A DNA stretch of 64,000 nt from assembly GCF_030070105.1 (NCBI RefSeq), contig NZ_JASJOO010000003.1, positions 109,155-173,154 of the forward strand, read 5' to 3'. This DNA comes from Bermanella sp. WJH001. Its GTDB lineage: Bacteria; Pseudomonadota; Gammaproteobacteria; Pseudomonadales; Oceanobacteraceae. The first letter of the stretch is position 1; each line of letters opens with the position of its first letter. Position numbers and translations under genes: made by a program. Positions 44,670 to 53,748 of this stretch are shown piece after piece. The notes beneath the pieces are model-generated. The model did not search any database and was not told where the DNA came from. It was given only the letters and a program-made list of their open reading frames with translations.

Positions 44670-46172
44670 TTAATTCGAGGCAATTGGACCAAGCGGCCAC
44701 CCCTGCCACAGCCACACTGTGAGCAAGCCACCCCACACCAAAAGTAAGGTCATGGCATAAGGCAGCATAATAGTGAGCAAGCGACCCACCGTGACACTGG
44801 CATCATACTTATGGGCGTAGGCCAATACTAAAGGGAAATAAGGCATCAAAGGCGTAATGATATTGGTGCTGCTATCGGCCACACGATAAGCCCCCTGCAC
44901 GGCTTCAGGCGCAACCCCAAGCAAGAAAAACGCAGGAATAATAATCGGTGCCAGCAATGCCCATTTTGCAGAGGCGCTACCAATGAACAAGTTTAACAAC
45001 GCGGTAAATAACATAAGAGCAATCATCGCAAGCGGCCCATTTATGGCAAAACTTTCTAATATGCCCGCCAGTTCAACCGCCAAAACCAAGCCTAGACTGC
45101 TCCATTTAAACCACGCAACAAATTGAGCCACCACAAACATTAACGCTAAGTACGGCGCAATATCCACAATGCCTTGCTCTAGTGCTTTCACCCACTTAGG
45201 CCAACTATTTAAACGTTTTTGCTCAATGCCATAAACCGTTGCCAATATGCCCACACTTAATGCAATCAAAGCCACAAGTGACGCCATAAACGGCCCAGTT
45301 AAAAGTCCTCCTTGTTCGTTCTGGAGTATCGCCCCTGCTGGTAGGGTTAAGCCAAGCCAAATAACCACAATGGTCATCAAAGTGAGATAAAACACACCAC
45401 CAAAGCCGGCACCTGGATTCGATTGCCCATCAGGTGTTTCTGGCTCTGGCTGGGTAGGTTTAGCTGCAAGCATCGATGTGGTGTTCACCAAATAGGGCTC
45501 AACCCAAAAGAGATTCACCAACACACAACAAACCACCACCACAAACACGCTGACAATCAAAAAGTAGTAGTTGGCCAAGATACTTACATCCTGATCGACC
45601 ACCAAAGCCAGTGATTCTGAGCTAATGCCTGACAGCATGGCGTCCACCGGCCCCACCAGTAAATTCGCACTAAAGCCGCCAGAGACACAAGCAAACCCTA
45701 ACGCCAAGCCTGCAATAGGGTTTCGTCCTGCCGCCCAAAATACCGCAGCACAAAGAGGCAATAACACAACATAGCCAGAGTCCACAGCAATGCTCGACAT
45801 CACCCCTAAAAAAGCAATGGCAACAGGCAACATGACAACGGGGGTATTCTCAGTGAATCGTGTAATGAGGGCCGGTAACAAGCCGCTTTTTTCAGCCAGA
45901 GAAAATGCCAATGCCATTAAAATTACAGGCCCAACTGGTGCAAACGACATGAAGTTTGCCACCAAAGAACTGAGCATATAAACGACACCCTCAGAGCTGG
46001 CTAAGCTTTTAACTTCTATCCACTGCCCCGTTGCAGGGTGTTGAGCCTGCCAGCCAGCGCCATACCCAATGGCACTCAGCACCATCACAATGACACATAA
46101 ATACATAAATAAGGCCATGGGGTGTGGCAAACGATTCGCTATCGTTTCAATGCGTTGTAGCAGTTGAGTCAT
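44670..46172 (-). CDS. AbgT-family transporter
   Basis: The 500-residue protein has about 11-13 membrane helices with the AbgT family's pattern, including LPHPMALFMYLC near the start, the conserved APVGPVILMALA and a SADSST-like YRVADSSTNIITPLMPYFPL segment in the second hairpin region. AbgT members import p-aminobenzoyl-glutamate or export sulfonamides; which applies cannot be told. No abgA or abgB peptidase genes are nearby. A convergent or co-transcribed partner is the DUF2788 gene 47 nt downstream. Confidence 0.88.
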   Translation of the reverse strand: MTQLLQRIETIANRLPHPMALFMYLCVIVMVLSAIGYGAGWQAQHPATGQWIEVKSLASSEGVVYMLSSLVANFMSFAPVGPVILMALAFSLAEKSGLLPALITRFTENTPVVMLPVAIAFLGVMSSIAVDSGYVVLLPLCAAVFWAAGRNPIAGLALGFACVSGGFSANLLVGPVDAMLSGISSESLALVVDQDVSILANYYFLIVSVFVVVVCCVLVNLFWVEPYLVNTTSMLAAKPTQPEPETPDGQSNPGAGFGGVFYLTLMTIVVIWLGLTLPAGAILQNEQGGLLTGPFMASLVALIALSVGILATVYGIEQKRLNSWPKWVKALEQGIVDIAPYLALMFVVAQFVAWFKWSSLGLVLAVELAGILESFAINGPLAMIALMLFTALLNLFIGSASAKWALLAPIIIPAFFLLGVAPEAVQGAYRVADSSTNIITPLMPYFPLVLAYAHKYDASVTVGRLLTIMLPYAMTLLLVWGGLLTVWLWQGWPLGPIASN

Positions 46173-46393
46173 AGGCGTAATCGGTCCTTTTTGTGGGGTT
46201 TTAGGGTATTTACTTTAATTCTGGCGAGTTCCAGCCAAGTGTAAAAAAGACTTACTTTTCAAGGCTCTAGGGATTTCTATCAGCACCACAACAGTCTATT
46301 TCCAAAAATTAGACGCAAAGCGATACTTTTGTACTAGAAAAATCAGTTTGAGCCACTAAAATGGCGCTCGTATCTTACCTATCAGGAGCGAAC

Positions 46394-46657
46394 ATGGCGT
46401 TATTTCAAACAGCACCAGCCCCATCAATTAGCAGCAATGCGGCCAGTATCGCCACTATTTTGCCGGCTAATACTCCCATGCCTTTATGCTGTGACGCATG
46501 CGACCACGAACAAAGTTACACCATGACACACTTACGTCAATTACCCACTATTGTATGTACCGACTGCGGTGACACCCGCCAGTTCAGTGCCTTCGAACTC
46601 AATATTTTAGAAAGCACACTAAACACCATGGGTTACTTTTTACAAAAACGCGCTTAA
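46394..46657 (+). CDS. Small zinc-ribbon-like protein
   Basis: The 87-residue protein has two CxxC knuckles, CCDAC (about 33-37) and CTDC (about 56-59), spaced as in a zinc ribbon, followed by a helical C-terminus. It likely binds one zinc ion. No specific family is recognised. The ATG at 46394 is chosen for the AGGAG ribosome site; the in-frame start at 46361 has none. It ends just before a terminator and is convergent with the TetR gene. Confidence 0.65.
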   Translation: MALFQTAPAPSISSNAASIATILPANTPMPLCCDACDHEQSYTMTHLRQLPTIVCTDCGDTRQFSAFELNILESTLNTMGYFLQKRA

Positions 46658-46695
46658 GCCTGTAAACATCGCTCTAATAAAAATAATAAGATACA

Positions 46696-46724
46696 AAAAA
46701 AGGAGACCTAACGTCTCCTTTTTT
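46696..46724. terminator. Bidirectional terminator
   Basis: AAAAAAGGAGAC (46696-46707) and GTCTCCTTTTTT (46713-46724) form a 12-bp perfect stem with a 5-nt loop between two convergent genes. Confidence 0.9.
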
Positions 46725-46744
46725 AATGCCCGCCAAAAATACAA

Positions 46745-47458
46745 TTAATCTTCTTTTGGCACATCTATTTTTAAAATCAATGATACTTGTCTTTCTAACA
46801 AATCACGCTGAGCTTGTTGATTAATATCTTCAACCGGCACCAGTAGCGCTTCATACTCAACACGGCGTAATGTACTTACTAAAATTTGCGCATCTTCTTT
46901 TGGATGGGAGCTGTGTACTAGGTTAAGAAACTCAATCAGTTTTTGCTCCATTGCTTTAGCATGTTGATCCGCCAGCCCACGCAAATTTTCATTTAACAAC
47001 GCTTCATAACGGAAAGCCTGATCAGCAACGGCCATTTCACGATTATGAGTGGTTTTCTCTAATACATAGGCCAGTAATTGATCCACAATGACTTCAACCA
47101 GTTTTGGGCCTGTGGTCAATTCGGCGAGTTTTTTACCATCGGCATTTTCTAATGGTTCATACATCTTACGCGCAAACACGTTCACAATAGACTGAGCTTT
47201 CTCAGCATAAAGCATGAATGTGTCACTAATAAGTTCTTGGATGTCTTTGAAATAATACGTGGTGGCGGCCAATGGCACATCCGCTTCTTTTGCCACGCTG
47301 CGGTGACGAATAGCACGTACACCATCACTCACGACAATTCGTAGTGACGCTTCTAGAATGGCTCTTCTGCGCTGCTCACTTCCTGCGCGTGAGGTTTTAC
47401 GGCCTCGGTATTGAATTGAGTTGGGCTCGGTCTCTCGGGCCTTTTGCAGTGCTGTCAT
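46745..47458 (-). CDS. TetR-family transcriptional regulator
   Basis: The 237-residue protein has an N-terminal TetR HTH (about 28-75: RRRAILEASLRIVVSDG, IRHRSVAKEADVPLAATTYYF) and a longer ligand-binding helical domain. The N-terminal 25 residues are an extra basic extension. Ligand and targets are unknown; it is divergent from the gene at 47691, which is the most likely target. An AGGACA ribosome site precedes the ATG. The shared 232-nt region holds an A/T-rich stretch near 47490-47520 but no clear operator palindrome. Confidence 0.85.
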   Translation of the reverse strand: MTALQKARETEPNSIQYRGRKTSRAGSEQRRRAILEASLRIVVSDGVRAIRHRSVAKEADVPLAATTYYFKDIQELISDTFMLYAEKAQSIVNVFARKMYEPLENADGKKLAELTTGPKLVEVIVDQLLAYVLEKTTHNREMAVADQAFRYEALLNENLRGLADQHAKAMEQKLIEFLNLVHSSHPKEDAQILVSTLRRVEYEALLVPVEDINQQAQRDLLERQVSLILKIDVPKED

Positions 47459-47690
47459 TGGTGTTGTCCTAACTAATGTAGCGCTATTTTATTATTATTG
47501 TTATAGCTATTTATTTTTATAAGTGGCTTAAGATTACTGATTCCATCGGCAAAAGCAATCGTCAAAGCAGGCAAGCCCTTGCCCTTTTTAGAGTAGTTGC
47601 TCCAGTTTTTTCTCGGATTATCAAGTACTTATGAAATTGGCTCAAATCTTGATTAGCTAATATCGACGTGTTTTTTTCGAGTATTCACAA

Positions 47691-48137
47691 ATGATGGATA
47701 TCCTAGGTCTACCTAAACGCATGATGCAGCAGTTTGAGCAAATGACTCAGGTCGAAAATGCGCAAGCCGTTACCTCTAAAAAAGAAGCCACTGCGCCAGA
47801 TATGGCGCTGTCTTCTATGGGTGAGCGCATTAATTACATTGCCCGCGAATTTGATGTTAAAGCACTACAGATGAAAGACCTGCTGCCATTACAAACCGCG
47901 CTAACCGAACACGGTATTATTCAAAGCCATCAAGTACGTGCCCAAGGGCTCTTAACTCAACTGGCTTACCAACACCAGCAAACCGGGCCGATGGATTTAG
48001 AGACGTCTCTTGAAACCCATTTAGAACAACTTAAGGGTAAGCCCGCTGTTTTGGCTGACTACCAAGAAGGCAAACATGTTTTAAACGTAGTGCGTAACCT
48101 TGCAAGTGCCAGAGACCAACAAATGCATGCCGCGTAA
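47691..48137 (+). CDS. Conserved hypothetical protein
   Basis: The 148-residue protein is soluble and helical, with Gln/Met-rich ends and no signal peptide or membrane segment. I recognise no domain. It is divergent from the TetR gene and could be under its control. It is 41 nt ahead of the DUF481-like gene on the same strand, so the two may share a transcript. The start may be the second ATG (47694). Confidence 0.6.
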   Translation: MMDILGLPKRMMQQFEQMTQVENAQAVTSKKEATAPDMALSSMGERINYIAREFDVKALQMKDLLPLQTALTEHGIIQSHQVRAQGLLTQLAYQHQQTGPMDLETSLETHLEQLKGKPAVLADYQEGKHVLNVVRNLASARDQQMHAA

Positions 48138-48178
48138 AATATGGTAAAGTGCCTTTTTAAAATCATACGAATAACACT

Positions 48179-48934
48179 ATGACTCGCTTATTATTACTGA
48201 CTTTTCTTCTAGCCTCGCAAACCGCGTTTGCCATCACCAACATTGAAACCCAACGCCTTAATAACACCGAACCGGGTACCTCAGGCAACATAAGCTTCAC
48301 TCTGGATGGCGAAATGGGTGACAGCGATGAGTTCACCCTAGGGGCCGCTATTACGTTTATTCGCTCGTATACTCGTGATGAATGGATCGTACTACTGGAT
48401 CGCGAATACTCTGAAATTGATGATGAGGTCAACACAGATGAGACCCTGCTCCATGTTCGCCATCTCACCAAACACAATCAACACTGGGGACATGAAGTGT
48501 TTACTCAGTACGAAGAAGATTTATTTTCTGATTTAGCCAAGCGCGCCATTCTTGGCGCTGGGGTTCGCTACACACTTAATGCCGATACAAAATTAAAAAC
48601 CGCTAACCATTTTGGTTTAGGCGCTTTTTACGAGGATGAAAAATACGCTGACAACATTTTAGAAGATGACGAACAAAATGTGCGTCTGAATCTTTACTGG
48701 TCCTATCGCAATAAATTAGCCGATAACATGACCTACACCAGCACATTATATTTTCAGCCGGATGTAGAAGAATTTGGTGATGATAAGGGTTTATGGCAAA
48801 ACGCGGTCACCATTTCAGTGACATCTACCATTAGCTTAAGCGTTTTATGGAATGCGTCTTATGATACAAAAGCACCGGATGGCAATGAAGACAGTGAGCT
48901 GAACTACAAAAGTATTATTATTTATAATTTCTAA
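48179..48934 (+). CDS. DUF481-like outer-membrane beta-barrel protein
   Basis: The 251-residue protein has a signal peptide (MTRLLLLTFLLASQTAFA) and a body of amphipathic strands ending in aromatic residues (…IIIYNF at the C-terminus), the mark of an outer-membrane barrel. The pattern fits the DUF481/YdiY group: NISFTLDGEMGDSDEFTLG, then VLLDREYSE and HVRHLTKH. Its cargo or function is unknown. It ends just before a bidirectional hairpin and is convergent with the response-regulator gene. Confidence 0.7.
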   Translation: MTRLLLLTFLLASQTAFAITNIETQRLNNTEPGTSGNISFTLDGEMGDSDEFTLGAAITFIRSYTRDEWIVLLDREYSEIDDEVNTDETLLHVRHLTKHNQHWGHEVFTQYEEDLFSDLAKRAILGAGVRYTLNADTKLKTANHFGLGAFYEDEKYADNILEDDEQNVRLNLYWSYRNKLADNMTYTSTLYFQPDVEEFGDDKGLWQNAVTISVTSTISLSVLWNASYDTKAPDGNEDSELNYKSIIIYNF

Positions 48935-48942
48935 TCAAACAG

Positions 48943-48969
48943 GCCTGACGTTTATTGCGAACGTCAGGC
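48943..48969. terminator. Bidirectional hairpin between convergent genes
   Basis: GCCTGACGTT (48943-48952) and AACGTCAGGC (48960-48969) form a 10-bp perfect stem with a 7-nt loop. U tracts are short, so it is probably a moderate terminator for both genes. Confidence 0.6.
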
Positions 48970-48983
48970 AATCATTTAAAGAC

Positions 48984-49355
48984 TTAAGCGCCGACGCTTA
49001 ATAATCTCTCAACCGTTTCTTTTAACTGAGTCTCGTCAGCAGGCTTAATCAAGTAATCACTGGCCCCTTGACGCTTGCCCCACATAATATCGGTTTCTTG
49101 ATCTTTGGATGTCACGATCACCACAGGAATATGCTTAGTAGCGGCATCTTTGGTGATTTTTCGGGTAGCCTGAAAGCCATTCATTTTAGGCATGACAACG
49201 TCCATCAGAATTAAATCTGGCAATAACTCAAGGGCTTTGGCCACCCCTTGTTCGCCATCTTCAGCGCTATGCACAGTATGACCTTGCTTCTCAAGGATGC
49301 GCTTATGCCCTTCCATCATGGTCGCGGAGTCATCTACTATTAAAATCGTCGCCAT
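48984..49355 (-). CDS. Single-domain response regulator (PilH/CheY-like)
   Basis: The 123-residue protein is one receiver domain with acidic pocket ILIVDD, phospho-acceptor Asp52 in LILMDVVMPKMNG, Thr/Ser in VTSKDQ and Lys in KPAD. The loop after the Asp and the WGKRQGASDYLIKPA segment resemble PilH of twitching-motility systems. No pil or chp genes adjoin it. The ATG at 49355 has GAGG upstream and is preferred over 49412, whose extra 19 residues are unlike the family. Confidence 0.75.
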   Translation of the reverse strand: MATILIVDDSATMMEGHKRILEKQGHTVHSAEDGEQGVAKALELLPDLILMDVVMPKMNGFQATRKITKDAATKHIPVVIVTSKDQETDIMWGKRQGASDYLIKPADETQLKETVERLLSVGA

Positions 49356-49600
49356 GTAGCCTCTATTTATTATAGTTCGTTGTGAGTGAGGTCTTGAGCC
49401 GAAGCCCGTCAAACAGCGTCACAGTTTAGCCCTCACGTGCGTATATAGTCCACCGACTATTTACGCGTCATTTCGCCAATGTTAAGGCGTTCTCAATTCA
49501 AACAATTAACTGAAGGATTTCTAATGCCCTTAGCTTAGAAGGCCCTTACGGTCGTACATCAACTGACCCATTATGCCGTAATCCCCAGCAAGACTAAATG

Positions 49601-49906
49601 CTAAGCGCAGTATAACTTTTCTATAAACACCCAGATTGCCAAGCCTAAGCTGGCAACCGCCAGTGCAGAAAACACCATAATCGTGCCATACTTTTCCCAA
49701 AAGGAAGGCGCCGGTTGGGCGGCCAACAAAAGATCGCGCTGAGCTTCTAATAATAACTGGGTATCCTTGCCTGCATGTTCCATCAAATGCCATGCAGCCT
49801 CACGCCACAAGGAATGGGTTTTACCTTGGCGTAATATTAAAATAGCTTCTTGAATGCGAAAACGAGGCTGCGCTTTAGGAGGAGGCAGCTGGGGAGGGGC
49901 GCTCAT
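49601..49906 (-). CDS. Hypothetical tail-anchored membrane protein
   Basis: The 101-residue protein is soluble and helical for about 70 residues, then has one C-terminal membrane segment (about 76-95), so it looks tail-anchored. I recognise no family. Its 5' end overlaps the previous gene (49875-50342) by 32 nt in another frame, so translational coupling is likely and the two products may work together. GGACG lies ahead of the ATG. Confidence 0.55.
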   Translation of the reverse strand: MSAPPQLPPPKAQPRFRIQEAILILRQGKTHSLWREAAWHLMEHAGKDTQLLLEAQRDLLLAAQPAPSFWEKYGTIMVFSALAVASLGLAIWVFIEKLYCA

Positions 49907-50342
49907 TAATCAATCGTCCTTGCAAAGTTTGTAACTTACGTTGCAGATCAAACCGCCATATTTGTTTCGCCTGCATCATATCAATAGCGTCTAACAAGCT
50001 TCGCTCTAATAATAAATTAATTGTAATACCGGCACTGAGTTTTTGCTTTGGATCACCCTGTATTTGCAATGTACGCTTGACCAGTGCCAGATACAGCTGC
50101 AAAAAGCTCTGTTCGTTTGTCACATTACCACTGGGCAAACATGAGTCAGGGACATTGAATTCCTCTTGAATCTGCAACTCAAACTGCTGATACCACCACT
50201 GTAGCGCCACTTCTTCGGATTGGTGATGAATGGACGCTTCCGCCGCCGCAAATGCAGCGTCAATAGACTGGGCCATTTCATACTGAGTTTTACCCTCAAT
50301 ATGCATATATTTGGGTTGGCTATCATCTTGGGGCTTAGCCAT
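49875..50342 (-). CDS. Hypothetical soluble protein, overlaps downstream gene
   Basis: The 155-residue protein is acidic and helical, rich in Gln, Glu and Leu, with no signal peptide and no recognised domain. A strong AGGGG ribosome site precedes the ATG. It overlaps the tail-anchored protein gene by 32 nt. Upstream 150 nt to the divergent gene at 50494 is the promoter region; I see no clear motif there. Confidence 0.6.
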   Translation of the reverse strand: MAKPQDDSQPKYMHIEGKTQYEMAQSIDAAFAAAEASIHHQSEEVALQWWYQQFELQIQEEFNVPDSCLPSGNVTNEQSFLQLYLALVKRTLQIQGDPKQKLSAGITINLLLERSLLDAIDMMQAKQIWRFDLQRKLQTLQGRLINERPSPAASS

Positions 50343-50493
50343 ATTTTTCCCCTATACTCTAATACACCTACTTAGTTTTAAGCAGAGTTCATTAAAGTTG
50401 TCGAGTTTTAGGCCGACATAAACCCAAAGGACTCTACCCAATCTAAGCCGCCAATACGCTTTAGCGGGCATTAAGGAATGTTGTAATCAGCCT

Positions 50494-51396
50494 ATGAGTG
50501 ATGCCAATCTACCCAGCCCAAGTGGCAGCCCTAAAAAACCCAAGTCGGGTCCTGTGGATATTGAAACCTGGGCAAATGTGCTATTACAAAAACTGTTTCC
50601 GGTTTGGTATTGCGTACGTTATGTCTCTGAAATGCCAATGGAAATGATTGGCGACATCAACCCTCGAAGTTTCTTAAGCCATCGCTGGTTATCCGTATCA
50701 GCGGCCAATACCGCAGCCGCAAACTCGTTAGAACAGGCCGGTGATCAGTGGAAGGATTGCGCTCAGCTTTTAAAGAAAATCTATAAAACCAAGCGTTACA
50801 AGCGCTATCTATCCATGCGCAATATTACGGCCGTTGAGTCCAGTGTGGTTGATTACGATTACCAAGATATCGTTGAATACGCCGAAAACGAATGTAAGGA
50901 TATTCCCAAACACCATGCCGAACACTTTGATCAATTAACCTATGAAGTGTTTGGAGACAAAAGCCAGCACTTTCCTTTTGCCTATCGAGAGTGGGATGGG
51001 CGCTATTATTTTTGTAACGATGGCGAGCCCAGAAACTTTGCCTCATTGCTTATGCATTGTCGTGACAAAGGCCGAGACCTGACTGTCAAAGCGGATATCG
51101 AAATTCAGCATATTGACATGAGAACCGTTGAAATCATGCGCAGCCGGTATTGGGTGCTGTTAATGAAACGTGAATCGGCCTATCAAATTGCCTATCTTGT
51201 TCGCGCCTCAAAAATACCCTGCCAATTAGCGGAGTTTGAATGGCGTCGCAGCGACTTAGTTTTTTTAGTCCTTAAAAAAACCGACTACCGCACCGCACAA
51301 ATTGTAGAAGCATTATTTCACCGCCACTTTCCTCGTGGAGTCATCGAATGGGGGCGTTATCTTTGCACCCATAACGTGCCGTTTCGTAATCGTTAA
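50494..51396 (+). CDS. Conserved hypothetical protein
   Basis: The 300-residue cytoplasmic protein has a proline-rich start, then a well-conserved-looking alpha/beta body with many aromatic residues (SHRWLSVSAANTAAANSLEQ, YREWDGRYYFCNDGEPRNFA). Its C-terminal part reads like a small beta domain with MKRESAYQIAYLVRASKIP. I recognise no family. It is 93 nt ahead of the DUF1244-HopJ gene on the same strand. Confidence 0.65.
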   Translation: MSDANLPSPSGSPKKPKSGPVDIETWANVLLQKLFPVWYCVRYVSEMPMEMIGDINPRSFLSHRWLSVSAANTAAANSLEQAGDQWKDCAQLLKKIYKTKRYKRYLSMRNITAVESSVVDYDYQDIVEYAENECKDIPKHHAEHFDQLTYEVFGDKSQHFPFAYREWDGRYYFCNDGEPRNFASLLMHCRDKGRDLTVKADIEIQHIDMRTVEIMRSRYWVLLMKRESAYQIAYLVRASKIPCQLAEFEWRRSDLVFLVLKKTDYRTAQIVEALFHRHFPRGVIEWGRYLCTHNVPFRNR

Positions 51397-51489
51397 CCTA
51401 TTTGGCGTGTTATATACCGACAAGGTATTTGCCCTTGTGGCGAAGGCCAGTACAATAGCGCCACATTTGTTAAAAAATAAGTACTTTTC

Positions 51490-52134
51490 ATGGATAAAAA
51501 CGCCATTGAAGCCGCCGTCATGCGCCGCTTTTTAAAACACCTAGATACCCGCAAAGACGTTCAAAATATTCAGTTAATGACCCTTGCTGGGTTTTGCCGA
51601 AACTGTTTAGGCAAATGGTATAAAAGTGCAGCCCAAGAAGCCGGCATAGCGTTGGCGGATGGCGCTGAACGTGAGTGGGCCTATGGCATGCCTCAAGATG
51701 AATGGAAAAAGCAGTATCAACTAGACAGCTCCGCCCATGAGATGGCCTTGTTTAATCAACAACAAGCATTACAAAAAGACATGAGCGCGTTCCGTTCTCG
51801 CTTAGAAAGCGGTGATAATCAATTCAGTGAAACCTTAGCCTTAGTTGAAAAATGGTATGACCTGCACCCAACTGCTTTCACCAACGGCCTAGATGAGCAA
51901 GCCGCCAAAAACGAACAAGGCAAAAACGAAGGTAGCCTAAAAGTATTTGCATTGGGCCGTTTAAACGGTTTCACCCCAGAACAAGCCCTTAAAAGCTTTG
52001 GTGAGCATTACCGTGATGTATTGGCGACCCCTGATGGATCGGACCATCAGAATATCCGTCAATTCATGCGCCATGGCTGGGCTGGCATTCAATTTGAACA
52101 CGCCCCTTTAAGCCTAAAAGCCGTTGAGGCATAA
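51490..52134 (+). CDS. DUF1244-HopJ fusion protein
   Basis: The 214-residue protein joins two normally separate small families. Residues 1-75 match DUF1244 (FLKHLDTRKDVQNIQLMTLA, FCRNCLGKWY, YGMPQDEWKKQY). Residues about 95-210 match HopJ-type proteins (FSETLALVEKWYDLHPTAFT then NEQGKNEGSLKVFALGRL and DHQNIRQFMRHGWAGI). HopJ was named as a type III effector of Pseudomonas syringae but is widespread in free-living bacteria, so an effector role is unlikely here. DUF1244 has a helix-turn fold of unknown function with CRNC possibly binding metal. It ends 22 nt before a terminator that sits directly upstream of minC. Confidence 0.8.
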   Translation: MDKNAIEAAVMRRFLKHLDTRKDVQNIQLMTLAGFCRNCLGKWYKSAAQEAGIALADGAEREWAYGMPQDEWKKQYQLDSSAHEMALFNQQQALQKDMSAFRSRLESGDNQFSETLALVEKWYDLHPTAFTNGLDEQAAKNEQGKNEGSLKVFALGRLNGFTPEQALKSFGEHYRDVLATPDGSDHQNIRQFMRHGWAGIQFEHAPLSLKAVEA

Positions 52135-52156
52135 GCCACAAAGCAGTAAAGTAACT

Positions 52157-52181
52157 GGCCAGTGAATGCACTGGCCTTTTT
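52157..52181 (+). terminator. Intrinsic terminator directly upstream of minC
   Basis: GGCCAGTG (52157-52164) and CACTGGCC (52169-52176) form an 8-bp perfect GC-rich stem with an AATG loop, followed by TTTTT (52177-52181). It ends 20 nt before the minC start, so minC must be reached by read-through or from a promoter in the hairpin itself. Confidence 0.85.
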
Positions 52182-52201
52182 CACGCGCAAGGAACACAGT
52201 C

Positions 52202-52876
52202 ATGGACGCGGCCCGTAATACAACCCCGGTTTTACAACTCAAAGCCAGCCTGCACCCATTTACCTTGTTGCAGCTTGAAAGCTTAGATATATCGGCCATT
52301 CAATTCGACTTACAACAACGTCTAGCGAAAGCCCCCCAATTACTTAAAAACGCTCCAGTGGTCATTGCACTGCCGAATCAGCCCATCTCACTTGAGTGGA
52401 GCGAAAGCCTAATAGAAACCCTAAAAAAATTAGGATTTATTCCTGTGGGTCTGCGCTGTGAACAAGACCAACACCTGGTAGCTGAACACTTAAACCTACC
52501 TCTTTTTAATGATTCACCCAAATCACAAAAAGCGGCAGCGCCAACACCCCAACCCGCTAAATTTGTAAAACAAGCGGTTCGCAGTGGCCAGCAAGTTATC
52601 AATCCCAATGGGGATTTAGTGGTATTTGGCAATGTCGGGCAAGGGGCAGAAGTGCTAGCCAGCGGCAGCATTCATATTTACGGCACCCTTTATGGACGTG
52701 CACTGGCCGGTATTAATGGCGACACCAGTGCCAGTATTACCTGCCAGAAATTAGAAAGTGAACTACTGGCCATCGCCGGGCAATATCAAGTGAGCGATGA
52801 CTTGGCCAGTGAGCACTGGCAGAAAACCTGCCACATACACCTTAAAGAAGAGCGCTTGATTATAGAAAGCGTTTAA
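52202..52876 (+). CDS. minC: Septum-site-determining protein MinC
   Basis: The 224-residue protein has the MinC N-terminal FtsZ-inhibiting domain and the C-terminal right-handed beta-helix, seen in NGDLVVFGNVGQGAEVLASG, IHIYGTLYGRALAGINGD and the closing ESELLAIAGQYQVSD. It blocks Z-ring assembly away from midcell when recruited by MinD. The start at 52202 has AAGGA at proper distance; the frame start at 52166 lies inside the terminator and is rejected. It is followed by minD and minE. Confidence 0.95.
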   Translation: MDAARNTTPVLQLKASLHPFTLLQLESLDISAIQFDLQQRLAKAPQLLKNAPVVIALPNQPISLEWSESLIETLKKLGFIPVGLRCEQDQHLVAEHLNLPLFNDSPKSQKAAAPTPQPAKFVKQAVRSGQQVINPNGDLVVFGNVGQGAEVLASGSIHIYGTLYGRALAGINGDTSASITCQKLESELLAIAGQYQVSDDLASEHWQKTCHIHLKEERLIIESV

Positions 52877-52940
52877 TAAATACTCACCAGACAATAATTA
52901 ATATAAAGCAGGATGTTCACTGCTTAAGCGAGTTCAGCAC

Positions 52941-53747
52941 ATGTCTAAAATCATCGTAGTAACCTCAGGCAAAGGTGGTGTGGGTAAAACCACCACAAGC
53001 GCAGCAATCAGCACGGGGCTTGCTCTAAATGGCTATAAAACTGTGGTCATTGATTTTGACGTGGGTCTACGTAATCTAGATTTGATTATGGGTTGTGAGC
53101 GCCGCGTGGTGTATGACTTCGTAAACGTGATTAACGGTGAGTCCAACCTCAAACAAACCCTTATTAAAGACAAACGCACTGAAAACCTATATGTGCTGCC
53201 TGCATCACAAACTCGAGATAAAGACGCCCTTAACCGTGAAGGGGTTGAGCGCGTGTTAAATGAACTCAGTAAAGACTTTGATTACATCATTTGTGACAGC
53301 CCAGCCGGTATTGAGCAAGGGGCTCAAATGGCACTGTACTTTGCGGATGAAGCCATCATAGTGACCAACCCAGAAGTCAGTTCAGTGCGTGATAGCGATC
53401 GCATCATTGGTATTTTGCAAAGCAAAAGCCGTAAAGCTGAAAACGGTGAGCAAGTTAAAGAACATCTATTGCTCACTCGCTATAACCCTAAACGTGTCAC
53501 CGAAGGTGAGATGCTAAGTGTCACCGATGTTGAAGACATTTTAGCGGTGGATTTATTAGGTGTGATCCCTGAATCACAAGATGTACTAAAAGCATCCAAC
53601 CAAGGCACACCGGTTATTTTAGAAAACACCAGTGATGCCGGCCAAGCATACAGCGATGCAGTGAAGCGCTTAATTGGCCAAGACATCCCTCACCGATTCC
53701 TAGAAGCTCAGAAAAAAGGCTTCTTGGCACGCGTATTCGGAGGCTAA
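52941..53747 (+). CDS. minD: Septum-site-determining ATPase MinD
   Basis: The 268-residue protein has the deviant Walker A motif SGKGGVGKTTT (about 10-20), a Walker B in DFDYIICDSPAGIEQGAQ, and the C-terminal amphipathic membrane-targeting helix (EAQKKGFLARVFGG). It binds the membrane in its ATP form and carries MinC to the poles. Length and motifs are canonical. It is followed by minE after 1 nt, with GGAGG inside its own 3' end as minE ribosome site. Confidence 0.98.
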   Translation: MSKIIVVTSGKGGVGKTTTSAAISTGLALNGYKTVVIDFDVGLRNLDLIMGCERRVVYDFVNVINGESNLKQTLIKDKRTENLYVLPASQTRDKDALNREGVERVLNELSKDFDYIICDSPAGIEQGAQMALYFADEAIIVTNPEVSSVRDSDRIIGILQSKSRKAENGEQVKEHLLLTRYNPKRVTEGEMLSVTDVEDILAVDLLGVIPESQDVLKASNQGTPVILENTSDAGQAYSDAVKRLIGQDIPHRFLEAQKKGFLARVFGG

Positions 53748-53748
53748 C

